12,571 nucleotides of DNA from an uncultured Prevotella sp. Lineage in GTDB: Bacteria; Bacteroidota; Bacteroidia; Bacteroidales; Bacteroidaceae. Positions 6,735 to 12,571 of the stretch are shown here, piece after piece. The stretch lies in assembly GCA_937892695.1 (NCBI GenBank), contig CALBJK010000202.1, positions 1 through 12,571 on the forward strand. Reading direction: 5' to 3'. The notes beneath the pieces are model-generated. The model had not been told where the DNA came from and made no database searches. It saw only the letters and a list, made by a program, of their open reading frames with translations. The position numbers and the translations under genes were made by a program. The stretch's first letter is position 1. Each line of letters opens with the position of its first letter.

Positions 6735-6846
6735 GGTACGAAAAAGAAAAACAAAAGATGTGCCAGAATCGTCTATAACGTCTGCAAAGACGTTGCAGTC
6801 TCGGTATTTTTCTTATTCCACAGGCTACAGAATCAATATTTTTGTC

Positions 6847-6854
6847 TAAATTTG
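6847..6854 (+). promoter_or_regulatory. Candidate -7 box of menB
   Basis: TAAATTTG matches TAnnTTTG exactly and ends 27 nt before the menB ATG at 6882, a spacing much like that in front of etfB. The -33 region around 6823-6826 does not show TTTG, so the promoter may be weak or activator-dependent. Confidence 0.5.
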
Positions 6855-6881
6855 CTGAACGTTAGGGATAAATCATCAAAT

Positions 6882-7709
6882 ATGGCTGAAAGAAATTGGA
6901 AGAAGATAGAAGGTTTCGACTTCAAGGAAATATTGTTTGACGAATTTGACGGTATCGCCAAGATTACAATAAACCGTCCGCGTTACCGCAACGCCTTTAC
7001 TCCTCGCACGACGTGGGAAATGTCGCAGGCTTTTGCCTGGTGTCGAGAGGCGCAACGCGTAGGAGTGGTCATTCTGACCGGTGCTGGCGACAAGGCTTTC
7101 TGCTCCGGCGGCGACATGCATGTGAAAGGTCGCGGCGGCTATGTCGGCGAAGACGGTGTACCGAGACTGAATGTCCTCGATGTGCAGAGACAGATAAGGT
7201 CGTTGCCCAAGCCCGTTATCGCTATGGTAAATGGCTATGCCATCGGTGGCGGCCATGTTCTCCATCTGATGTGCGATCTGACTATCGCCAGCGAAAATGC
7301 CATTTTCGGTCAGACTGGACCAAAGGTGGGGTCGTTTGATGCCGGATTCGGGGCAAGCTATCTTGCGCGTATCGTCGGGCAGAAGAAGGCGAGAGAAATA
7401 TGGTTCATGTGTCGTCAGTATTCGGCTGCCGAGGCCGAGCGTATGGGAATGGTGAATGCCGTTGTCCCTTTCGCCCAGCTCGAAGACACATGCGTTGAAT
7501 GGGCCGAAACTATGATGGAGCGCAGCCCACTCGCTCTGCGTATGATAAAGGCCGGGCTGAATGCCGAACTTGACGGCCAAGCTGGTATACAGGAGCTTGC
7601 CGGTGACGCTACCATGCTCTATTATTTTCTTGACGAGGCACAGGAGGGCGGCAAGGCTTTTCTTGAAAAACGTAAGCCCGATTTCAAGAAATTCCCGAAG
7701 CTGCCATAA
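6882..7709 (+). CDS. menB: 1,4-dihydroxy-2-naphthoyl-CoA synthase
   Basis: MenB closes the second ring in menaquinone synthesis, turning o-succinylbenzoyl-CoA into 1,4-dihydroxy-2-naphthoyl-CoA. It is a cytoplasmic crotonase-fold enzyme. The 275-residue protein has FCSGGDMH (73-80), Y87, an IGGGHVLHLMCDL oxyanion segment, and QTGPKVGSFD (144-153). Relative to E. coli MenB every landmark is shifted by 10: G76/G86, Y87/Y97, G146/G156, S151/S161. Glycine at 146 instead of aspartate is the mark of the bicarbonate-dependent class. Residues 79-80 (Met-His) replace the more usual Gln-Lys. The C-terminus ends PDFKKFPKLP as in the family. The ATG at 6882 was chosen over an upstream in-frame start at 6714, which would extend the protein into the repeat array and give a non-homologous N-terminus. 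Confidence 0.96.
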   Translation: MAERNWKKIEGFDFKEILFDEFDGIAKITINRPRYRNAFTPRTTWEMSQAFAWCREAQRVGVVILTGAGDKAFCSGGDMHVKGRGGYVGEDGVPRLNVLDVQRQIRSLPKPVIAMVNGYAIGGGHVLHLMCDLTIASENAIFGQTGPKVGSFDAGFGASYLARIVGQKKAREIWFMCRQYSAAEAERMGMVNAVVPFAQLEDTCVEWAETMMERSPLALRMIKAGLNAELDGQAGIQELAGDATMLYYFLDEAQEGGKAFLEKRKPDFKKFPKLP

Positions 7710-8078
7710 AAAAACAGTACAGGAGAATGGCTGCGGCGCAGAGCGGATGCCTTGCTTCTGTATCGATTCTGCTCTTAGACATGGCATCGTAGACGCATGT
7801 TGACGATTGTTCTATTTGCGAACAAAGTTATTTCGTCTGAGATCTTGGTATAGCTTTTTAGTCGGTTGGTAGTCAGTAGCTTACTGCTACTACGGTTTTT
7901 GCTTGCAAAACGCGGCATTTCAGACGCTGATATGCGCCATATTGGAACCAGAAGAAAAATGTTCTATTTGTTGGTTTCTTGAAGGTATGAATATCACACA
8001 AATGCTGTTGGACTGACGAAAAAACATGGACGCAACTTTACTTGAAATAAAAGTGCCCCTAAAAATGAAATATGTGTA
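7710..8078. other. 369-nt gap between menB and menC
   Basis: No gene of convincing size lies here. What can be seen is a small inverted repeat TTGTTC/GAACAA (7807-7812, 7820-7825), a pair of adjacent hairpins at 7875-7911, an 11-base direct repeat TGTTCTATTTG at 7808 and 7960, and a 17-codon reading frame just before menC. No clear TAnnTTTG promoter for menC was found on the plus strand. The gap breaks up what is usually a compact men operon. Confidence 0.6.
7875..7900 (+). terminator. Possible weak terminator after menB
   Basis: AGTAGC (7875-7880) pairs with GCTACT (7886-7891) around a 5-nt loop, and TTTTT follows at 7896-7900 after ACGG. A second hairpin, GTTTTTGC / GCAAAAC (7895-7911), overlaps the T run, so the two structures might be alternatives. 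The stem is short and 166 nt from the menB stop; confidence is low. Confidence 0.25.
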
Positions 8079-8079
8079 A
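8026..8079 (+). CDS. Possible 17-codon leader peptide upstream of menC
   Basis: A reading frame MDATLLEIKVPLKMKYV starts at 8026 and ends with a TAA whose last base is the first base of the menC ATG (TAATG). Such an overlap is typical of translational coupling. In-frame stops lie immediately upstream, so it is not the end of a longer gene. The peptide shows no attenuation signature such as a run of one amino acid. It may be a chance reading frame. Confidence 0.15.
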   Translation: MDATLLEIKVPLKMKYV

Positions 8080-9104
8080 TGACAGATTTTAAGATAACGT
8101 TTACGCCTCGCGTTTTTCATTTCAAGCAACCGGCAGGTACGTCGCGCGGTGTTTATCAGACCCGTAAGTCGTGGCTTGTTTATGTTCAGGCAGAAGGCCG
8201 GCTCGGACGTGGCGAATGTGCTCCACTGCCTGATTTGAGCTGTGATGCCATTGACGGTTATGAGGATTATTTGGCCGGAATGTGTCGGGATGTGGAACGA
8301 CTCGGACATATCGATTATGACCGATATGCTGACTATCCGTCGATGCTTTTCGGTCTGGAGACAGCACTGCTCAGCTGGCGGCGAGGCAGCGACATTCTCT
8401 TTGACACGCCATTCGGTCGTGGCGAAGAAGGCATAGCTATCAACGGACTTGTGTGGATGGGTACTTACGAAGAGATGTGCTCGCGCATTGAGGAGAAAAT
8501 AGCAGCCGGGTTCAAGTGTGTAAAACTCAAGATCGGAGCTATCGACTTTGAAAAAGAACTGGACATGATACGTAGTATCCGTTCGCGGTTTACTGCCCGA
8601 CAGATAGAGCTGCGTGTCGATGCGAACGGCGGTTTCGGTACTGACGACGCTCTTGACAAACTTAACCTGCTGGCTTCGTTCGGGCTGCACTCTATAGAGC
8701 AGCCCATACGCCAAGGCCAGTGGAAAGTTATGGCGGAACTGTGCCGTAAGTCGCCCCTGCCAATAGCTCTTGACGAAGAGCTGATAGGTGTAAACCGTCG
8801 TGAAGAGAAGATGCGGCTTCTGGATACTGTCCGACCGTCCTACATAGTGCTGAAACCGTCGCTCCACGGCGGTATGCGCGGTGTGGAAGAGTGGGTGAGT
8901 CTGGCTCGTGAACGCGGCATCGGTTCTTGGATAACCAGTGCGCTCGAAAGCAATATCGGCCTTAACGCTGTGGCTCATCTCGATGCCCACATCTATGGGC
9001 CAGACATACGTATGCCTCAGGGACTCGGAACAGGACTGCTTTTCACTGACAATATAGAAATGCCAGTTAGGATAATCGGTAACAAAATTTATTACAGACG
9101 GTAG
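8079..9104 (+). CDS. menC: o-Succinylbenzoate synthase
   Basis: MenC dehydrates SHCHC to o-succinylbenzoate, the step before CoA activation in menaquinone synthesis. It is an enolase-superfamily (muconate-lactonising subgroup) barrel enzyme in the cytoplasm. All catalytic positions are visible: the KLK pair K149/K151, metal ligands D181 (RVDANGG), E207 (SIEQPI) and D232 (ALDEE), and the opposing lysine K259 (VLKPSLHGG). At 341 residues it is near the usual length. The enolase superfamily also contains dipeptide epimerases, but the position beside menB and menE makes the synthase role by far the likeliest. The menE start is 20 nt downstream, so menC and menE are probably co-transcribed. The ATG overlaps the stop of a tiny upstream reading frame. 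Confidence 0.94.
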   Translation: MTDFKITFTPRVFHFKQPAGTSRGVYQTRKSWLVYVQAEGRLGRGECAPLPDLSCDAIDGYEDYLAGMCRDVERLGHIDYDRYADYPSMLFGLETALLSWRRGSDILFDTPFGRGEEGIAINGLVWMGTYEEMCSRIEEKIAAGFKCVKLKIGAIDFEKELDMIRSIRSRFTARQIELRVDANGGFGTDDALDKLNLLASFGLHSIEQPIRQGQWKVMAELCRKSPLPIALDEELIGVNRREEKMRLLDTVRPSYIVLKPSLHGGMRGVEEWVSLARERGIGSWITSALESNIGLNAVAHLDAHIYGPDIRMPQGLGTGLLFTDNIEMPVRIIGNKIYYRR

Positions 9105-9124
9105 TAATTTCTTTATTAGATATT

Positions 9125-10108
9125 ATGACGGTTTCAGAGTTTATATCACAATGGAATGATGCATCCCCATGCGTAGAAGTACACACGAGTGGTTCGACAG
9201 GCAAGCCAAAAGTGATTACGGTGGAAAAGTCACGAATGGCGGCAAGTGCAGTTACAACATGCAGTTTTCTAGGGCTGAAAAAGGGAGACACAGCGTTGCT
9301 TTGCATGTCGGTCGACTTTATAGCGGGGAAAATGATGGTGGTGCGGTCGCAGGTATGCGGACTGAAACTCATTGTTGTCGAACCGAGCGGGCATCCGTTG
9401 AAGGGACTGACCGGGTCGCTAGATTTCGTGGCGATGGTTCCGATGCAGGTGTACAACTCTTTACAAGTGGATGAGGAACGTGAGCGTCTGTGTAAGATTG
9501 CTCATCTTATAATAGGCGGTGGAGCTTTAGATAAAAGCTTGGAGCGGGAGCTGTCCGGTTTTCCAGGAAGTATCTGGAGCACTTACGGTATGACGGAAAC
9601 CTTGTCGCATATTGCCCTACGGCGCATCAACGGGCCGGAGGCGAGCCTATGGTACACGCCGCTCGACGGTGTCACGATAGGTGTGAACGGATATGGATGT
9701 CTTACGATAGATGCGCCACGGGTGCATGAAGGATTGCTCGTGACCAACGATATTGCCGAGTTGTCGCCTGACGGCAAACGTTTCAAGATACTTGGACGTA
9801 AGGACAACGTGATTTGCAGCGGAGGACTGAAGATGCACATCGAAGAGATGGAAGAGTCGTTGCGCCAACATCTTAGTGTGCCGTTTATGATAACCAAACG
9901 GACAGACGATAAATTCGGTGAGGCCGTTGTACTGCTCTATACAGAAGGTCGGCCAGGCGACATAAAAGCCGTGTGCGATTCGGTTCTCCAACGTTACGAG
10001 CGACCGAAAGACTATCTGAAGGTTGACAGTCTGCCGATGACAGGAAACGGCAAACCCTCGCGTGTTGAAGCAGAGCGTATAGCAGAGGAACGCTTGCGCA
10101 GGTATTAA
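9125..10108 (+). CDS. menE: o-Succinylbenzoate-CoA ligase, compact form
   Basis: MenE adenylates o-succinylbenzoate with ATP and transfers it to CoA, supplying the MenB substrate. The 327-residue protein has the adenylate-forming enzyme motifs in order: TSGSTGKPK P-loop (21-29), STYGMTE (152-158), the hinge GRKDN (224-228) with GGLK (233-236), and GNGK with catalytic Lys310. Compared with the roughly 450 residues of E. coli MenE, about 100 N-terminal residues that normally precede the P-loop are missing. The start was kept at 9125 because the frame gives no credible upstream extension and this compact form is, as far as I recall, usual in Bacteroidetes. Context with menB and menC settles the substrate better than the sequence alone. 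Confidence 0.93.
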   Translation: MTVSEFISQWNDASPCVEVHTSGSTGKPKVITVEKSRMAASAVTTCSFLGLKKGDTALLCMSVDFIAGKMMVVRSQVCGLKLIVVEPSGHPLKGLTGSLDFVAMVPMQVYNSLQVDEERERLCKIAHLIIGGGALDKSLERELSGFPGSIWSTYGMTETLSHIALRRINGPEASLWYTPLDGVTIGVNGYGCLTIDAPRVHEGLLVTNDIAELSPDGKRFKILGRKDNVICSGGLKMHIEEMEESLRQHLSVPFMITKRTDDKFGEAVVLLYTEGRPGDIKAVCDSVLQRYERPKDYLKVDSLPMTGNGKPSRVEAERIAEERLRRY

Positions 10109-10151
10109 TATTATAAAATGTGAAAAATGAAAAACCTTCGAAAATATTTAG

Positions 10152-10159
10152 TAAATTTG
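10152..10159 (+). promoter_or_regulatory. Candidate -7 box of lysS
   Basis: TAAATTTG at 10152-10159 is an exact TAnnTTTG match ending 26 nt before the lysS ATG. The -33 region is A-rich without a clear TTTG. No terminator stands between menE and this box, so lysS may also be reached by read-through from menCE. Confidence 0.55.
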
Positions 10160-10185
10160 CGCTCAATAACACCAAGTAGTAAAAG

Positions 10186-11925
10186 ATGAACGTTTTAGAA
10201 TTAAGTGAACAGGAAATCGTAAGAAGACAGAGTTTGCAGGAATTGAGGAAAATGGGTATCAATCCATATCCTGCTGAAGAATATCCGACAAATGCTTTCT
10301 CGGAAGATATAAAGAAAAACTTTAAGGACGGTGAGAAACGTGAGGTCACTATTGCAGGACGGCTGATGAGCCGCCGTGTGATGGGTAAGGCCAGCTTTGC
10401 CGAACTGCAGGACTCCAAAGGCCGGATACAGCTCTACATCACTCGCGATGACATTTGTGCGGATGATAACAAGGATTTGTATAATGTTGTCTTCAAACGT
10501 CTGATGGACATTGGCGATTTCATTGGTGTTAAGGGCTTTGTGTTCAAAACCCAGACCGGGGAAATAAGCGTTCATGCCCAAAGTCTGGTGCTGCTGTCAA
10601 AAAGCCTGAAGCCACTGCCTATAGTAAAATATAAGGACGGTGTGGCATACGACAAGTTTGACGACCCTGAGCTGCGCTATCGCCAACGTTATGTCGACCT
10701 TATTGTAAACGACGGCGTGAAAGATACATTCTTGCAGCGTGCTACCGTGTTAAGGACTATCCGTAAGGTACTCGACGATGCCGGGTACACCGAGGTAGAG
10801 ACACCGACACTCCAGTCTATCCCAGGAGGTGCAAGCGCACGTCCGTTCGTCACCCATTTTAATGCGCTCGACATTGACATGTACATGCGCATTGCCACCG
10901 AACTCTATCTGAAACGGCTGATTGTAGGAGGATTTGAGGGCGTTTACGAAATAGGGAAAAACTTTCGTAACGAAGGCATGGACCGTAATCACAACCCGGA
11001 GTTTACCTGCATGGAACTGTATGTCCAGTATAAGGATTACAACTGGATGATGTCATTCACAGAGAAGCTTCTCGAAACTGTATGCATTGCTGTAAACGGT
11101 AAGCCTGAACGCGAGATAGACGGAAATACAGTAAGTTTCAAAGCTCCGTATCGTCGACTGCCTATACTCGAAGCCATAAAGGAAAAGACCGGATATGATT
11201 TGACAGGAATGTCAGAAGACCAAATACGAGAGGTCTGCAAGAAACTGAAAATGGAAATCGACGACACTATGGGTAAAGGCAAACTCATTGACGAGATATT
11301 CGGCGAGTTCTGTGAAGGCACATTCATACAGCCTACATTCATAATAGATTATCCAGTCGAAATGTCACCTTTGACCAAGATGCACCGCTCTAAACCCGGA
11401 CTGACTGAGCGTTTCGAACTTATGGTAAACGGAAAGGAACTTGCAAATGCTTATTCGGAGCTGAACGACCCGATTGATCAGGAGGAACGCTTTAAAGAGC
11501 AGATGCGTCTGGCTGATAAGGGTGACGACGAGGCTATGATAATAGACTACGACTTTTTGCGTGCGCTACAGTACGGAATGCCTCCTACGAGCGGTATCGG
11601 TATCGGGATAGACCGTCTTGTCATGCTGATGACCGGCAAGACAACTATACAGGAAGTATTGTTCTTCCCGCAGATGCGCCCGGAGAAGAAAATTCCGAAG
11701 AGTAGTGTGGCAGAGTGGGGGGCTATAGGCGTTCCGGAACAGTGGGTACCTGTATTCAATAAGGCCGGCTATAATTTAGTTTCAGACATCCGTGGCGTGA
11801 AGGCTCAGAAATTGCAGATGGATGTATGTGGAGTAAACAAAAAATACAAGTTGGGGTATGCCAATCCGAGGGTTGACGAATTCCAAAAGTGGATTGACGC
11901 GGCTGCAGCCACTGCCAATTCCTGA
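10186..11925 (+). CDS. lysS: Lysyl-tRNA synthetase, class II, with C-terminal extension
   Basis: This enzyme charges tRNA-Lys with lysine. The 579-residue protein has an N-terminal OB-fold anticodon-binding domain (about 52-150, with TIAGRLMSRRVMGKASFAEL) and a class II catalytic core. Motif 1 lies around ETPTLQSIPGGASARPF, motif 2 has FRNEG (260-264) with MDRNHNPEFTCMELY, and motif 3 is GIGIGIDRL (470-478). The canonical enzyme ends at RPEKK (498-502). Here 77 residues follow, containing PEQWVPVFNKAGYNLVSDI and GVKAQKLQMDVCGVNKKYKL, which looks like a small helical module. I believe this tail is common in Bacteroidetes synthetases, but could not check. gpsA follows after 54 nt on the same strand. 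Confidence 0.97.
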   Translation: MNVLELSEQEIVRRQSLQELRKMGINPYPAEEYPTNAFSEDIKKNFKDGEKREVTIAGRLMSRRVMGKASFAELQDSKGRIQLYITRDDICADDNKDLYNVVFKRLMDIGDFIGVKGFVFKTQTGEISVHAQSLVLLSKSLKPLPIVKYKDGVAYDKFDDPELRYRQRYVDLIVNDGVKDTFLQRATVLRTIRKVLDDAGYTEVETPTLQSIPGGASARPFVTHFNALDIDMYMRIATELYLKRLIVGGFEGVYEIGKNFRNEGMDRNHNPEFTCMELYVQYKDYNWMMSFTEKLLETVCIAVNGKPEREIDGNTVSFKAPYRRLPILEAIKEKTGYDLTGMSEDQIREVCKKLKMEIDDTMGKGKLIDEIFGEFCEGTFIQPTFIIDYPVEMSPLTKMHRSKPGLTERFELMVNGKELANAYSELNDPIDQEERFKEQMRLADKGDDEAMIIDYDFLRALQYGMPPTSGIGIGIDRLVMLMTGKTTIQEVLFFPQMRPEKKIPKSSVAEWGAIGVPEQWVPVFNKAGYNLVSDIRGVKAQKLQMDVCGVNKKYKLGYANPRVDEFQKWIDAAAATANS

Positions 11926-11979
11926 AATTCTTACTAAATAATATCTGGCCGTTTATTGTGTGAGTTTTAAGAAAGAGGC

Positions 11980-12571
11980 ATGTTTGATTGTGGAAAGATA
12001 GCTATAATCGGCGGTGGCAGCTGGGCGACAGCAATAGCCAAGATTGTGATAGGACATACCCGTCATATCGGCTGGTATATACGGAAGGAGGATACTATCT
12101 CCGATTTCCGGCGCTTGGGCCATAATCCGACATATCTTACAAGTGTGCATTTTGATGTCTCGCAAATATTATTTTCAAACGACATCAATAAGATAGTAGA
12201 AGCATATGATACGTTGATTTTTGTCATACCCTCGCCTTATCTTAAAAACCACTTGAAAAAGCTTAAAACGCGTCTGCGTGGCAAGTTCATCATAACAGCC
12301 ATTAAAGGACTTATTCCTGACGAGAATATTGCATGCTCGGAGTATTTCAACCAAGTGTATGATGTTTCGTTAGACAATCTGGCTTGTATAGGTGGTCCGT
12401 CTCATGCGGAAGAAGTCGCGCTGGAACGTCTGTCTTATCTTACTGTCGGATGCTCAGACAGGATCAAGGCTCAATCCTTTGCTGATGTTCTCGCTTCTGA
12501 CTATATCAAGACAAAGACAAGTTCTGATGTTATCGGCATCGAGTATTCTTCCGTGCTGAAAAATACTCGAT
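11980..12571 (+). CDS. gpsA: Glycerol-3-phosphate dehydrogenase [NAD(P)+], 5' part
   Basis: The first 197 codons of gpsA, cut by the window edge. The enzyme reduces dihydroxyacetone phosphate to sn-glycerol-3-phosphate, the backbone of membrane phospholipids. The protein starts MFDCGKIAIIGGGSWATA, a Rossmann NAD(P)-binding motif (GGGSWATA at 11-18, with Ala where GxGxWGTA has Gly). It continues with AIKG (K109), GGPSHAEE (from residue 138, GPSHAEE in place of the more common GPSFAxE), and GIEYSSVLKN near the end, the start of the substrate-binding helical domain. Start at 11980 is supported by AAGAAAGAGGC just before it and the family N-terminus. The 54-nt gap after lysS has no obvious promoter, so the two may share a transcript. 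Confidence 0.93.
   Translation, partial: MFDCGKIAIIGGGSWATAIAKIVIGHTRHIGWYIRKEDTISDFRRLGHNPTYLTSVHFDVSQILFSNDINKIVEAYDTLIFVIPSPYLKNHLKKLKTRLRGKFIITAIKGLIPDENIACSEYFNQVYDVSLDNLACIGGPSHAEEVALERLSYLTVGCSDRIKAQSFADVLASDYIKTKTSSDVIGIEYSSVLKNTR

Noticed and set aside
6548..6754. Minus-strand frame with an internally repeated peptide (about 22 residues per unit)
   Set aside because: The peptide repeat is simply the 66-bp DNA repeat, whose length is a multiple of three and so keeps the frame open. It has no start context or homology I trust.
6714..6881. In-frame upstream extension of menB
   Set aside because: It would begin inside the repeat array and cover the candidate -7 box; MenB homology begins at the ATG at 6882.
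7920..8990. Long minus-strand open frame opposite menC
   Set aside because: It lies antisense to a gene with a full set of catalytic residues, has no recognisable motif, and is explained by the codon usage of menC.

Overview
The window looks like a chromosomal segment of an anaerobic member of the Bacteroidales. A Prevotella/Bacteroides-type genome is my inference, not a database result. The grounds are: several upstream regions carry the Bacteroidetes -7 box TAnnTTTG, sometimes with a TTTG -33 box about 20 nt away; start codons lack clear Shine-Dalgarno sequences; MenE is the compact Bacteroidetes-like form; lysyl-tRNA synthetase has a C-terminal tail; and lysS is followed by gpsA.

Layout. 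(1) 38-3788, plus strand: etfB-etfA-acyl-CoA dehydrogenase, an almost gapless three-gene operon with a good promoter at the front and a strong intrinsic terminator (16-bp perfect stem) at the end. (2) 3975-6606, minus strand: a P1B-type copper ATPase followed by a Fur-family repressor that has its own promoter. (3) 6536-6881: a divergent intergenic region holding two tandem copies of a 66-bp imperfect palindrome. A third, diverged copy lies in the predicted leader of the fur-like gene. (4) 6882-10108, plus strand: menB, a 369-nt non-coding gap, then menC and menE, which are three consecutive steps of menaquinone synthesis. The menF and menD genes needed for the earlier steps are not here. (5) 10186-12571, plus strand: lysS and the 5' part of gpsA, which runs off the window.

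How the genes fit together. EtfAB takes electrons from (or, if bifurcating, exchanges them with) the acyl-CoA dehydrogenase. MenB, MenC and MenE make the naphthoquinone ring precursor of menaquinone, the main respiratory quinone of these anaerobes. The ATPase should export Cu(I). lysS and gpsA are housekeeping genes for translation and phospholipid synthesis.

The most striking observation is that the copper ATPase, in an intact reading frame, goes almost straight from the phosphorylation motif DKTGTLT to the second half of the P-domain. The ATP-binding N-domain, with its SEHP and GxG motifs, is absent, yet every transport and phosphorylation motif is kept. The second notable item is the palindromic repeat family placed in regulatory regions. 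The rest is ordinary core metabolism.
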